Part shown: positions 28,005-37,071 of the stretch, in pieces | How positions within the stretch are numbered: the first letter of the stretch is position 1 | Layout of the letters: every line of letters begins with the position of its first letter | From: Burkholderiaceae bacterium | GTDB lineage: Bacteria > Pseudomonadota > Gammaproteobacteria > Burkholderiales > Burkholderiaceae_C | Length of the DNA: 64,000 bases | Assembly: GCA_023954035.1 (NCBI GenBank) | Contig: JAMLIT010000015.1 | Span: forward strand, 1-64,000 | Direction of reading: 5' to 3' | Made by a program: the position numbers and the translations under genes | Notes under the pieces: generated by a model | The model's input: only the letters and a program-made list of their open reading frames with translations | The model's database searches: none | What the model was told of the DNA's origin: nothing

Positions 28005-28369
28005 CCGCCAGACCAAGGCAACTTTCCGACGCGGTGGGAGCCTCCGTTCCCCGTGGTGCCGGTCTCGCTGAAGCATCGCATTGACTTCCCTCTGAACTCG
28101 TCTGCCAGTGCGTTGGCCGACTGTACCGATTGACCGGCGCAACCGCCATCCAGCGGCTTGTACACGCCCGATGCGGGAGAGACCACCGTCGGTTATAGCG
28201 CATCACAGGCGGCTGTCTGTTCGCGCCCGACGGGGTCGACTAATTTCAAACCCGCCTGCTCGCCAGATGTCCAGTGCTCAAGAGAGACAAGGAAAACTGC
28301 GACGAAGAGAAGGCCGCCTGCGCCACCACCATTCACAGACAACCTGAAAACCACGAAAAGGAGACATTC
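28005..28369. other. 365-bp intergenic region without a supported gene
   Basis: Between the HAD gene and the Bug-protein operon. Short open frames exist on both strands, but their third-codon GC is well below that of neighbouring genes and none looks like a known protein. ATGCGGGAGAGACC at about 28170 resembles the opening of a glycine aptamer, but the rest of that fold is missing. The region presumably holds the promoter of the downstream operon; AAAAGGAG before 28370 is its ribosome site. Confidence 0.5.
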
Positions 28370-29341
28370 ATGAACCACTTCGATGCCCGTCGCCGCATCT
28401 GGCTGGCCAGCCTCGGCGCCTGCTTGGGCATGCTCAGCATGGGTGCAGCCCAAGCGGCAGACCCGAGTTACCCCGCCAAGCCGATCCGGATCATTGTTCC
28501 CTACCCGCCGGGCGGCATTGCCGATGGCACCGCACGCAATTTCGCAGCCGGCCTAGCCTCGAGACTGAAAGGAACGGTCGTGGTGGAAAACCGGGCCGGC
28601 GCCTCTGGAATCATTGGTGCCGATGCGGTGGCAAAAGCTCCGGCCGACGGCTACACGCTGTTGTTCACGGTGGTATTGCAACTGGTGGCACAGCGCAAGG
28701 ACGTCAAGGTGCCCTACGATGCTTTCAAGGATTTCCGACCGATCGTGGGTGTCAGCCAGAATCCGCATATTTTGGTGGCCACGCCCGGCCTGGCCACGAA
28801 TCTCCCCGATCTGCTCAAGCTGGCAAAAACGCGAAAGATCGCCTACGGCTCGTACGGTGAAGGCACCACCACACACCTCCTGCTGGAATCGCTCAGCCGG
28901 GAACGACAGCTGGACATGGTGCATGTGCCTTACAAGGGCGAGGCACCCGTGGTGACCGACCTCATGGGCGGACACGTCCAGATCGGTCTGCTTTCGCCAG
29001 GCGCGGCGCGCGAGCATCAGAAAAACGGAACGCTGACGCCGCTTGCAGTGGCCGCGCCCAAACGCAACGAATTCCTCCCGGAAATCCCTACTGCAGCAGA
29101 GCAAGGTGTCCAAGGCTTGGAGTGGACCTACGGACTCGCTGTTTTCGCGCCTGCCGGGGTCCCCGACAAGATTGCGGAACGTCTGAGCGCAGAGGGGATG
29201 GCCGTGACGAAAGACCCTGAGTTTCAGGCGCGGGTGCGCGCAAATTCCAATTCACCTTGGTCCGCGACGCCGGCCGAGGTGGCAGCGCAGTTGAGCCTGG
29301 AAGACAAAACCTGGAAGGTCTTGACGGCCTCTGAAAAATGA
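28370..29341 (+). CDS. Bug/TctC family periplasmic substrate-binding protein
   Basis: Tripartite tricarboxylate transporter (TTT) binding protein; 323 residues. A signal peptide (RIWLASLGACLGMLSMGAAQA) is followed by the Bug signature YPAKPIRIIVPYPPGG and later VENRAGASGIIGADAVAKAPADGYT. AAAAGGAG lies just upstream of the ATG at 28370. No TctA or TctB membrane genes lie nearby, as for most orphan Bug proteins in Burkholderiales. It begins a tight operon with two SDRs and an aldehyde dehydrogenase, so its ligand is probably the substrate of those enzymes. Confidence 0.92.
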   Translation: MNHFDARRRIWLASLGACLGMLSMGAAQAADPSYPAKPIRIIVPYPPGGIADGTARNFAAGLASRLKGTVVVENRAGASGIIGADAVAKAPADGYTLLFTVVLQLVAQRKDVKVPYDAFKDFRPIVGVSQNPHILVATPGLATNLPDLLKLAKTRKIAYGSYGEGTTTHLLLESLSRERQLDMVHVPYKGEAPVVTDLMGGHVQIGLLSPGAAREHQKNGTLTPLAVAAPKRNEFLPEIPTAAEQGVQGLEWTYGLAVFAPAGVPDKIAERLSAEGMAVTKDPEFQARVRANSNSPWSATPAEVAAQLSLEDKTWKVLTASEK

Positions 29342-30123
29342 CCGCGCCAGCCTCTGTGGCCTTCTCAGGCCTGATGCCCGTTGCGGGTACGCGCGTGGTG
29401 GTGGCGGGCGGTTGCGGTGGCATTGGCCGCGCCTTCGTGGCCGCGGCGCAGGCGCACGCGCTGCAGGTGATCGTGCTCGACCTGGAATCGTCCATTCGTG
29501 AGAACCCCCCTCCTGCGGGCGTTCAGGCCATCGCCTGCAACGCACTGCATGAGGACGAAATCAAGCATGCGATGGCCCAGGTGCATTCGACGTGGGGCGG
29601 TGCGTGCGACGCCTTCGTCAACCTGGTGGGCTACACCCGCGAGCGCACCTTGGTGGAGCACCTTCCCAGTGCCGAGTGGGATGACATCATCTCCGGCACG
29701 CTGCGCAGCGCTTACCTGCTGTCGCGCGAAGCGATCCCGCTGCTGCGCGCCGGAAAGACACCGGCGCTGGTGCACACCTCTTCGACCTTTGGCGTGCGCG
29801 TCGCGCTGCCCGGCTATGGACCGTATGCCGCCGCCAAGGCCGGCGTCATCAACCTGGTGCGCGCCCTGGCCACCGAACTGGCACCGGTGATCCGGGTCAA
29901 TGCGGTGGCACCTGGTGCGGTCGAAACCGCGTTTCTGAAAGGTGGAACCAGCCAGCCGGAAAAGAGCGTGCGGATCGACGTTGATCAACTGGCACAAGCG
30001 GTACCGCTACAGCGCATTGCGCAACCGAACGACATCGTGGGTCCGCTGATGTTTCTGATGGGGCCGGGGTCCGCGTACATGACGGGCCAGACGGTGCATG
30101 TCAACGGCGGCTTCTGGTCTTGA
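29338..30123 (+). CDS. SDR family oxidoreductase
   Basis: 261-residue NAD(P)-dependent short-chain dehydrogenase. The cofactor motif is VVAGGCGGIGRAF (GxxxGxG spacing). The catalytic Ser is in HTSSTFG, and Tyr/Lys are in YGPYAAAKAG. It ends with the usual MTGQTVHVNGGFWS. Its ATG overlaps the Bug-protein stop by four bases (ATGA). The substrate is unknown. Confidence 0.9.
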   Translation: MTAPASVAFSGLMPVAGTRVVVAGGCGGIGRAFVAAAQAHALQVIVLDLESSIRENPPPAGVQAIACNALHEDEIKHAMAQVHSTWGGACDAFVNLVGYTRERTLVEHLPSAEWDDIISGTLRSAYLLSREAIPLLRAGKTPALVHTSSTFGVRVALPGYGPYAAAKAGVINLVRALATELAPVIRVNAVAPGAVETAFLKGGTSQPEKSVRIDVDQLAQAVPLQRIAQPNDIVGPLMFLMGPGSAYMTGQTVHVNGGFWS

Positions 30124-30148
30124 TTCAACAGATAGGCAGCGATCCCGA

Positions 30149-30922
30149 GTGAACGTCAAACAATTGTTTCAACTGCAGGACCAGATTGCACTGGTGACTG
30201 GCGGATCCCGGGGCCTGGGGCTGGGAATGGCGCAAGCCCTGGGTGAACTGGGCTGCCGGGTGGCCATCAGCGCGCGCAAGGCCGACGAACTGGCCGAAGC
30301 CCAAGCGCACTTGAAGGCCAAGGGGATTGACGCCTTCGGAATCGTGTGCGACTTGCAACATGTCGAAGGCATCCCGGCGCTGGTCGATGCCGTGTGCCAA
30401 CGGTTCGGCGACATCGACATCCTTGTGAACAATGCAGGCACCACCTGGTCGGCGCCCGCCGAGGACTACCCCGACGAGGCTTGGCACAAGGTTCTCAACC
30501 TCAACCTCAACGCGCCGTTCTTCCTGACGCGCGAGGTGGGTCGTCGATGCATGATTCCGAGGGAGCGCGGAAAGATCATCAACATCGCTTCGGTCGCCGG
30601 TTTGCGTGGCACGGCACCCGGCGTGCACACCATTGCCTACAACACCTCCAAGGCCGCACTGATCAACTTCACGCGCACCCTGGCCTGTGAATGGGGGCGC
30701 CACAACATCAACGTCAACGCGATCTGCCCCGGTTTCTTTCCCTCCAAAATGTCCGCCGGACTGCTCGATCGCATCGGTGACGCGGTGATTGCGCGCACAC
30801 CGCTGCAGCGACTTGGCGGCGAAGACGATCTGAAAGGCGCAATCGCTTTTTTGGCCAGTGAAGCGTCTCGCCACGTCAGCGGCCAGATCCTGCCGGTGGA
30901 TGGTGGGTCGTCCGCACTATGA
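30149..30922 (+). CDS. SDR family oxidoreductase (FabG-like)
   Basis: 257 residues, classical SDR: TGGSRGLGLGMAQALG binds the cofactor, NNAG follows, then the catalytic Ser in INIASVAG and Tyr/Lys in IAYNTSKAALINF; it ends SGQILPVDGGSS. I chose GTG at 30149 because the upstream part of the frame overlaps the previous gene and has no SDR similarity. This is the second SDR in the operon and may act on a different oxidation level of the same compound. Confidence 0.88.
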   Translation: MNVKQLFQLQDQIALVTGGSRGLGLGMAQALGELGCRVAISARKADELAEAQAHLKAKGIDAFGIVCDLQHVEGIPALVDAVCQRFGDIDILVNNAGTTWSAPAEDYPDEAWHKVLNLNLNAPFFLTREVGRRCMIPRERGKIINIASVAGLRGTAPGVHTIAYNTSKAALINFTRTLACEWGRHNINVNAICPGFFPSKMSAGLLDRIGDAVIARTPLQRLGGEDDLKGAIAFLASEASRHVSGQILPVDGGSSAL

Positions 30923-31013
30923 GATCGGCACAGGAGCAGTGCCTCATGGTCTCAACGACCAGCAACAACCACCTGGGGAAAGCTCCTCACATCAACCACC
31001 GGAGTCTCATGGC

Positions 31014-32510
31014 ATGAGCATGTCCACACCTTACCGGCTGCCTGCGGTAGTCACCAGTTTCATTGACGGGCAATGGCAGTCAGCTGGCAGCCACCTGCTG
31101 CCGGTGATCAACCCCGCGAACGAAGAAACGATAGCCCAGCTTTCCGAAGCCGACGCCAACGAGACCGCTGCTGCCGTGGCAGCAGCCAGGCGCGCTCACG
31201 AGCAAGGCCGCTGGGCCGACCTGCCAGCAACTGAAAAGCAGAGGATCTTCCGCCGAATCGGCGCACTGACGACGCAACATCTCGACGAGCTCGCCTGGCT
31301 GGAATCGCTCAATAGCGGCCTGCCCCTGCGCTACGTGCATTCGCGCCAGCTGCCCCGTATCGTGAGCAACTTTTCGTTCTTCGCCGACTGGTTGTCGCAG
31401 AACACCGAAAGGGCTGGCGTACAGGATGACAGCTATCTGCGTTACGTGGTGCGCGAGCCGGCCGGCGTGGCGGCCCTGATCTCGCCCTGGAACGCACCGC
31501 TGGCTCTGGCCTCGACCAAGATCGCTGCAGCATTGGCCTTCGGCAACAGCTGCGTGGTCAAGACCGCCGAGACCACACCGCTGGCCGTGGCCCGGTTCAT
31601 GGACATCCTGACCGAGGCCGGCGTACCGGCAGGCGTGGTCAACCTGATCAATGGCCGTGGCCATATCACGGGCGATGCGCTGGTGCGCCACCAGGACGTG
31701 CGGGTCGTATCCTTTACGGGCGGCACAGCCACGGGCCGGGCCATCGCGGCGGCGGCGGCCCCTGGACTCAAGCGCGTGGATCTGGAACTGGGCGGCAAGT
31801 CCGCCAACATCATCACCGCATCGGCCAACCTGGACGACGCGCTGGAGGGTGCGCTGACGGCGATTTACACCAACAACGGTCAACAGTGCTTTGCCGGCTC
31901 GCGCATCCTGCTCGAACGCTCCATTGCCGACGAGTTCCTTCGGCGATTCGCAGAACGGGCGCGCACGATCCGCGTCGGCGACCCGCTGGACCGCGCGACC
32001 GAGATCGGACCGCTTGCCAACGAGGCCCACTACGCCAGAGTCCAATCCTTCGTCGGCGCGGCCTTGAACGAAGGCGGCCGATTGCTGTGCGGCGGCCAAC
32101 GGCCGGCAAAGCTGCAAACCGGTTATTACTTCGAGCCGACCGCAGTCCTGATGCCGTCCAACGACACCCGGGTATGCCAGGAAGAAATCTTTGGTCCCTT
32201 TGCCGCTTTTCAGACCTTCGACAACTTCGATGAAGCCTTGCGCATCGCCAATGCGTCGGACTTCGGCCTTGTGTCCTACCTGTGGAGCAATGACCTGGCG
32301 CAAGTCAACCAGGCCATGCGTGCCATCAAGGCAGGCGTCGTGCTGGTGAACACACCGATGACGCTGGATCTGCGCTTTCCGTTCGGTGGCTACAAGAACT
32401 CGGGCGTAGGGCGCGAGGGCATCGACGGCATGCGCCACTTCTACACCGAGGAAAAGACGGTGACCATCGCGCTCAAACGGCCGGTGATGGAGCCCCTGGG
32501 GATACTCTGA
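31014..32510 (+). CDS. Aldehyde dehydrogenase family protein
   Basis: 498-residue NAD(P)-dependent aldehyde dehydrogenase. The N-terminal FIDGQWQSAG is typical. ISPWNAPLALASTKIAAAL and KTAETTPLA bind the cofactor, the general base E is in LELGGKS, and the nucleophile C is in NNGQQCFAGSRIL. The late EEIFGPFAAF is present. The ATG at 31014 has GGAG ten bases upstream. It closes the Bug-SDR-SDR-ALDH operon, consistent with oxidising an alcohol through an aldehyde to an acid. It resembles hydroxymuconic-semialdehyde types, but assignment to one is not safe. Confidence 0.9.
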   Translation: MSMSTPYRLPAVVTSFIDGQWQSAGSHLLPVINPANEETIAQLSEADANETAAAVAAARRAHEQGRWADLPATEKQRIFRRIGALTTQHLDELAWLESLNSGLPLRYVHSRQLPRIVSNFSFFADWLSQNTERAGVQDDSYLRYVVREPAGVAALISPWNAPLALASTKIAAALAFGNSCVVKTAETTPLAVARFMDILTEAGVPAGVVNLINGRGHITGDALVRHQDVRVVSFTGGTATGRAIAAAAAPGLKRVDLELGGKSANIITASANLDDALEGALTAIYTNNGQQCFAGSRILLERSIADEFLRRFAERARTIRVGDPLDRATEIGPLANEAHYARVQSFVGAALNEGGRLLCGGQRPAKLQTGYYFEPTAVLMPSNDTRVCQEEIFGPFAAFQTFDNFDEALRIANASDFGLVSYLWSNDLAQVNQAMRAIKAGVVLVNTPMTLDLRFPFGGYKNSGVGREGIDGMRHFYTEEKTVTIALKRPVMEPLGIL

Positions 32511-32567
32511 GCCGGGGGGCACATTCGACGCCATGGAAAGCAGCATGGCGCGCACCTGCAAGCCACA

Positions 32568-33809
32568 TCAGCCCGGCGCGCTCGCAGCGCTGGCCGGGAG
32601 CGCGAGCACCACGCGGTTGCGCCCGGCCTGCTTGCCGGCATACAAGGCCGCATCGGCCCGCGCCATCAGCGCAATCAGGTCTTCTCCGGCTTGCTGCTGG
32701 GCCACGCCGACGGTGGCTGTTACCGCAACCGCTTGGTCGCCGATCATCGTCGGCGTTGCGGCCAGCTGGTCGATGAAACGCTGCATCACCGAGGCCGCAC
32801 TCTCCAGCTTGGCGTCCGGCAGCATGACGGCAAATTCCTCGCCACCAACCCGCGCCGCCATGTCGGCGCCACGAAAGGAGCGCAGGCACATTGCGCCGAG
32901 CGCGCGCAGCACCGCATCGCCACCCGCATGGCCGTGGGTGTCGTTGACGCGCTTGAAATGGTCCAGATCCATCAAGGCCAGCGACAGGGGTTCGCTGCGA
33001 CGCTGCGCGCGCACCGATTCCGTGGCAAAACGCTCGCCCAGCGCGCGTCGGTTGGGCAGACCGGTGAGCACGTCGGTGGAGGCGTGACGCTCCAGTTCGT
33101 CCTGCAGGGCCACGCGCCGGGCCACTTCGTCCTGCAACTCACGGTTGGCTTCCTGCAGCTGGCGGCGCAACAGGTATTCCTGTCTTTCGGTCTTCTGCTG
33201 GCGCAGCGCCGCCGCATAACCCAGCACGGCCGGCAGGGCCACCAGGAAAGCCGTTCCCACCTTGACAAAGACCTCCGTGGTGGTGAGCCACACCCCCAAA
33301 GTGGCTCCGACAGCCCCGAACAGCGCCACCGGCGCCGCCAGCGTCACGCGCACCGGCACAAACAGGAACAGCATGAGCTGGATGACCATGATGGCGCCGG
33401 TATTGAACGACCGTATCTCTGGACGCAACCCGTAGAGCAGGAAAAAGAAGGGGTAGCCTAGCAAAGCCAGTCCCATGAGCACGTGTCCGCGCAGAGCCAG
33501 CGCAGGTCGCCGCCCGAGGACTTGCACGGTGGCCAGCAGCATCAGCGCAAAGACCGCGCGGTACACCGCCAGAATCCAGAAATTGGGCACGGCGCCCAGG
33601 GCGACGTAGTCAGGCACCACGAACACGATCATCAGAGCCGCCCAGAGCACCAGCCCCGTGCGCTGCTCCGACAAGACCCGCGGCAGCGTGCTCTCGCGAA
33701 AGGCCTGTTCCAGCGCGGCGTCCACAAACTCGCCACGCAGCGGCGACACCCGCTCGGACGGCGGGAGGGCACGCGTTTGAGGACCGGCGGATGGCATGGC
33801 TGCCCACAT
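32568..33809 (-). CDS. Membrane diguanylate cyclase (GGDEF)
   Basis: 413 residues. An N-terminal region with about six membrane segments (residues ~50-200) is followed by a short coiled coil and a GGDEF domain from ~245 to the end. The active site reads VGGEEF, which supports c-di-GMP synthesis, and LDHFKRVNDTHGHAGGD precedes it. No RxxD inhibitory site is seen five residues before GGEEF. The start at 33809 or an internal ATG at 33797 are both possible. Probably senses a membrane or extracellular cue. Confidence 0.9.
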   Translation of the reverse strand: MWAAMPSAGPQTRALPPSERVSPLRGEFVDAALEQAFRESTLPRVLSEQRTGLVLWAALMIVFVVPDYVALGAVPNFWILAVYRAVFALMLLATVQVLGRRPALALRGHVLMGLALLGYPFFFLLYGLRPEIRSFNTGAIMVIQLMLFLFVPVRVTLAAPVALFGAVGATLGVWLTTTEVFVKVGTAFLVALPAVLGYAAALRQQKTERQEYLLRRQLQEANRELQDEVARRVALQDELERHASTDVLTGLPNRRALGERFATESVRAQRRSEPLSLALMDLDHFKRVNDTHGHAGGDAVLRALGAMCLRSFRGADMAARVGGEEFAVMLPDAKLESAASVMQRFIDQLAATPTMIGDQAVAVTATVGVAQQQAGEDLIALMARADAALYAGKQAGRNRVVLALPASAASAPG

Positions 33810-33845
33810 GTTAGGCCCTTGGGGGATAGTCGTGCCGCGCCACCT

Positions 33846-34277
33846 TCACGCCTTGTAAGTCGACAACAGAATGCTGGTTTCTGTGCCCGCAATGCCAGGC
33901 GTCAGGCGGATGCGGCCCAGCGCTGCGTCAAACGATTCCAGGCTGTCTGCCCGTACCTCGGCCACGATGTCCCAGCGCCCGTTGGTGCTGTGCAGGGTGC
34001 CCACCGCCGCCTCCCCGCGCAAGGCGCGAATCACGGCGGGGGCGCCGTTGCCTTCCACGGCTATCGACATCCAGGCGCGAATGCGCTGGGGCTCGGAATC
34101 GGGGCGCAGGCGCACCGTGTAGCCGGTGATCACGCCCGATTCTTCCAGCTTGCGCAGCCGGTTTTGCACCGTGCCGCGCGATACGCGCAGCTTGAGCGCG
34201 AGAGTGGCCAACGGCGTACGGGCGTTGTCGCGCAGCAGGCCCAACAGTTGGCGATCGGTATCGTCAATTTTGCTCAT
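33846..34277 (-). CDS. Lrp/AsnC family transcriptional regulator
   Basis: 143 residues from the ATG at 34277 (MSKIDDTDRQLLGLLRDN). The helix-turn-helix is at ~20-45 (TPLATLALKLRVSRGTVQNRL), followed by a C-terminal RAM ligand domain. It is divergent from ornithine cyclodeaminase across 117 bp, so it most likely senses an amino acid of that pathway (ornithine, arginine or citrulline; inferred). Confidence 0.9.
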   Translation of the reverse strand: MSKIDDTDRQLLGLLRDNARTPLATLALKLRVSRGTVQNRLRKLEESGVITGYTVRLRPDSEPQRIRAWMSIAVEGNGAPAVIRALRGEAAVGTLHSTNGRWDIVAEVRADSLESFDAALGRIRLTPGIAGTETSILLSTYKA

Positions 34278-34288
34278 AACGCCAATTA

Positions 34289-34359
34289 TTGCTGGCAAAG
34301 CGGCCTGAGAGTCTGCCGATTTGCACGTTTTTGTCGCTATTCGTTGGCTGGGCCAGCAA
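34289..34359. promoter_or_regulatory. Candidate Lrp operator region upstream of ocd
   Basis: TTGCTGGCAA (a 10-bp palindrome with TG centre, 34289-34298) and GCCAGCAA (34352-34359) form facing TTGCTGGC/GCCAGCAA arms about 55 bp apart between the divergent regulator and ornithine cyclodeaminase. Spaced half-sites suit the wrapped octamers of Lrp proteins. This is a pattern seen by eye only. Confidence 0.35.
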
Positions 34360-34394
34360 AAGACAATGGATGGACAGCTTATGGAGACAAAAAA

Positions 34395-35444
34395 ATGACC
34401 CGCCTTATCGACCTTCCCGCCCTATCGCAACTGGTGCAAGCCATGGGCCCCGCAGCACTCATCGGCCAGTTTGCACAGGCCATTGAGGCCGACTTTCTGC
34501 GTTGGCCCGAATTTGACAAATCGGCCCGCAGCGCCTGCCACAGCGAACGCGGCGTGATCGAACTGATGCCCGTGGCCGGTGCCACGCACTACGCCTTCAA
34601 ATACGTCAACGGCCACCCCGACAACCCGGCCCGAGGCCTGCCCACGGTCATGGCTTTTGGCGTGCTGGCCGAGGTGGAAACCGGCTATCCGCTGCTGCTG
34701 TCCGAGCTGACGCTCACCACGGCGCTGCGCACCGCCGCCACATCGGCGATGGCGGCGCGCGCCCTGGCCCGGCGCAATGGCCGCTGCATGGCCTTGATCG
34801 GCAACGGCGCGCAAAGCGAGTTTCAAGCCCTCGCTTTTCACGCCCTGCTGGGCATTGACGAAGTGCGCGCCTTCGACGTCGATGCCGCCGCCACCGACAA
34901 GCTCCAGCGCAACCTGGCCGACTGGCCGGGCCTCACCGTCGTGCGCGCGGCTTCGGTGCAGGACGCCGTGCGCGGTGCCGACGTGGTGACCACCATCACC
35001 GCCGACAAGGCCCGCGCCACCATCCTCACGCCCGACATGATCGAGCCGGGCATGCACCTCAACGCCGTGGGTGGCGACTGCCCAGGCAAGACCGAGCTGC
35101 ACCCGGATGTGCTGCGCGCCGCCCGCATTTTTGTGGAATACGAACCGCAAACGCGCATTGAGGGCGACATCCAGCAGCTCGCGCCCGACCATCCGGTGAC
35201 CGAACTCTGGCGCGTGCTGGCCGGAGAGGCGCCCGGCCGCACCTCCGAGCAGGAAGTCACCGTATTCGATTCCGTTGGCTTTGCGCTGGAGGACTACGCC
35301 GCCCTGCGCGTGCTGCACCGCTTGGCGCAGGAGCGCGGCATCGGGCGCGACGTGCAGCTCGTTCCCAGCGATGGCGATCCGAAAAACCTGTTCGGCCGCA
35401 CGCGCGGCATCGGCTCGGCAGCACGCCTGCGCCGCGTGGCCTGA
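34395..35444 (+). CDS. Ornithine cyclodeaminase
   Basis: NAD-dependent conversion of ornithine to proline and ammonia; 349 residues, OCD/mu-crystallin family. Visible: the substrate-binding stretch MPVAGATHYAFKYVNGHPDNP, the Rossmann motif LIGNGAQSEFQALAFHALLG, and NAVGGDCPGKTELHPDVLRAARIFVEYEPQ with the catalytic Asp. The ATG at 34395 has GGAG upstream. The CtlX gene starts four bases after its stop, so the pair should act in sequence. Confidence 0.93.
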   Translation: MTRLIDLPALSQLVQAMGPAALIGQFAQAIEADFLRWPEFDKSARSACHSERGVIELMPVAGATHYAFKYVNGHPDNPARGLPTVMAFGVLAEVETGYPLLLSELTLTTALRTAATSAMAARALARRNGRCMALIGNGAQSEFQALAFHALLGIDEVRAFDVDAAATDKLQRNLADWPGLTVVRAASVQDAVRGADVVTTITADKARATILTPDMIEPGMHLNAVGGDCPGKTELHPDVLRAARIFVEYEPQTRIEGDIQQLAPDHPVTELWRVLAGEAPGRTSEQEVTVFDSVGFALEDYAALRVLHRLAQERGIGRDVQLVPSDGDPKNLFGRTRGIGSAARLRRVA

Positions 35445-35447
35445 GCC

Positions 35448-36380
35448 GTGTCCCTCGCTTGCCTTCAGGCGCCGGGCGCCGTGGTGATGGTGCGTCCGCT
35501 GCACTTTCACCCCAACCCGGAAACCGCCGCAGACAACGCCTTTCAGAGCCGCGCATGCCGCCAGCCGCCGGACGAGACGGCCCGCCTTGCCTATGCGGAA
35601 GTCAGCCACGCTGCGGCGCGGCTGGAGGCCGCCGGGGTGCGCGTGCATCTGTTTGACGACGACGGTGCCCGCAGCACGCCCGACAGCGTGTTCCCGAACA
35701 ACTGGTTCTCCACCCATGCGGGGGGCCATGTGGCGCTGTATCCGATGTTTGCGCCCAACCGCCGGCGCGAGCGGCGCAGCGACATCATCGAGGACCTCAA
35801 GTCGACGTACCGTGTGCAGGACGTCATTGACTATTCGGGCCTGGAGCACGACGGCATGTTTCTGGAGGGCACCGGTGCCATGGTGCTGGACCATGTCGCC
35901 CGCATCGCCTACACGGCCCAGTCGAACCGCGCCAACCCGGTGGCGCTGGAGCGCTTTTGCACGCATTTCAACTTCGAGCCCATGGCCTTCGCCACGGCCG
36001 ATGCCCAGGGCCAGGCCTGCTACCACACCAATGTCATGCTGTGCGTAGGCACCGACTTTGCGCTCGGCGGCTTTTACCTGATTGCCGATACGCAACGGCG
36101 GGTCGCGGTGCGCGAGCGCCTGCGCGAGAGCGGGCGCGAACTCATTGAACTGGACGCGCAGCAGATCGGCGACTTTGCCGGCAATGCGCTGGAACTCAGC
36201 GGCCGGGGCGGCGAGCGGCTGCTGGCCCTGTCCGAACGCGCCTGCGCCAGCTTGAGCGCTGCGCAAAAGGCCGTCATCGAGCGCAGCGCCACGCTGCTGC
36301 CCCTGACCGTGCCGACCATCGAACTGGCCGGCGGCTCGGTGCGCTGCATGCTGGCGGGCATTCATCTGGCGCGGCGTTGA
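35448..36380 (+). CDS. ctlX: Citrulline hydrolase CtlX / arginine deiminase-related protein
   Basis: 310-residue member of the guanidino-group-modifying (amidinotransferase fold) superfamily. The catalytic set is visible: VFPNNWFSTHAGG, then HDGMFLEGTGAMVLD, the His in CYHTNVML, and the nucleophile Cys in GGSVRCMLAGIHLARR. CtlX proteins hydrolyse citrulline to ornithine, which the preceding gene product would turn into proline. The start is GTG at 35448. Older annotation would call it an amidinotransferase or dimethylargininase. Confidence 0.82.
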   Translation: MSLACLQAPGAVVMVRPLHFHPNPETAADNAFQSRACRQPPDETARLAYAEVSHAAARLEAAGVRVHLFDDDGARSTPDSVFPNNWFSTHAGGHVALYPMFAPNRRRERRSDIIEDLKSTYRVQDVIDYSGLEHDGMFLEGTGAMVLDHVARIAYTAQSNRANPVALERFCTHFNFEPMAFATADAQGQACYHTNVMLCVGTDFALGGFYLIADTQRRVAVRERLRESGRELIELDAQQIGDFAGNALELSGRGGERLLALSERACASLSAAQKAVIERSATLLPLTVPTIELAGGSVRCMLAGIHLARR

Positions 36381-36402
36381 CCCCAGAATTTCTATAGAAA
36401 TA

Positions 36403-36451
36403 TGCCTCCAGCGCTTATTCGGCAAGCGCTGATAGCTATTGATTTTGTAGC
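36403..36451 (+). repeat. Double-hairpin dispersed repeat, copy E
   Basis: The cleanest first stem of all: CAGCGCTT-N6-AAGCGCTG, 8 bp perfect, followed by GCTAT-N7-GTAGC. It lies between ctlX (stop 36380) and the convergent membrane protein, whose TAG stop is at 36457-36459, a few bases beyond the repeat tail. Confidence 0.85.
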
Positions 36452-36456
36452 TCAGG

Positions 36457-37071
36457 CTAACTCTCTGCTGCCAAAGCCCGCTCCTCCCGCAGCACCAGGG
36501 TGCGCGCCACCTGGGCCAGCCAACCCACCGCAGCGACACAGGCCAGGGCAATCAGCCACTCGCCCAGCCGGGCCTGGTCGTCCAGCAGGTAGGCATTGCA
36601 GATGCGCACCGGCGAATCGGCATACAACTGCCCGGCCACCGCCATCATGGGCAGCAGGTTTCCGAGGAAAAAGCCCTGCATCAGCAGGCCCGCCGGCGCC
36701 CAGGACAGGCGCAGCGCCGCACCCGCGAGCAGCAGCAACGCAAACTTCAGCGTCTCGATGGCCGGCACCACCAGCGCCAGATCGAGCGCGCGCGGAACCA
36801 TCAACAAACTCAGAATGCCGGCCGCAGCCAGCAGGCCGGTGATTCCATAGGCATTCCAGCGCGCAACGGCCGCGCGCAGGCGCGGGCCCATGCCCCCCGC
36901 CAGGCAGGCGCCGGCCAGCAGCAGCAGCGGCGCCTGCAGCAGCATGTGGCGCAGCATGCTTTGCTCCAGCGCGGCGCGAACAAAGGGCAGCGCCAGCCAT
37001 GCGGTGAACAGGCATCCCATGGCCCACTGGGCGCGCGCGGGGATGGGGAGCGTGAGCGTTTTGGTTCTCAT
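36457..37071 (-). CDS. Integral membrane protein of the oxidase cluster, function unknown
   Basis: 204 residues with about six hydrophobic segments (for example AMGCLFTAWLALPFVRAAL, HMLLQAPLLLLAGACLAGGM) and a histidine in the second segment. It is the last gene of the ccoN-ccoO-cytochrome c-SCO run and overlaps the SCO gene by four bases. That suggests an accessory or assembly protein for the oxidase. I know of no characterised relative. Confidence 0.6.
   Translation of the reverse strand: MRTKTLTLPIPARAQWAMGCLFTAWLALPFVRAALEQSMLRHMLLQAPLLLLAGACLAGGMGPRLRAAVARWNAYGITGLLAAAGILSLLMVPRALDLALVVPAIETLKFALLLLAGAALRLSWAPAGLLMQGFFLGNLLPMMAVAGQLYADSPVRICNAYLLDDQARLGEWLIALACVAAVGWLAQVARTLVLREERALAAES

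Noticed and set aside
27926-28186. 86-residue minus-strand frame in the gap after the HAD gene
   Set aside because: Poor codon bias for this genome, no ribosome site and no recognisable family.
28165-28260. Possible glycine riboswitch (ATGCGGGAGAGACC)
   Set aside because: The required GCCGAAGGAGCAA and CTCTCAGGCA segments are missing downstream, and the following gene is not a glycine gene.
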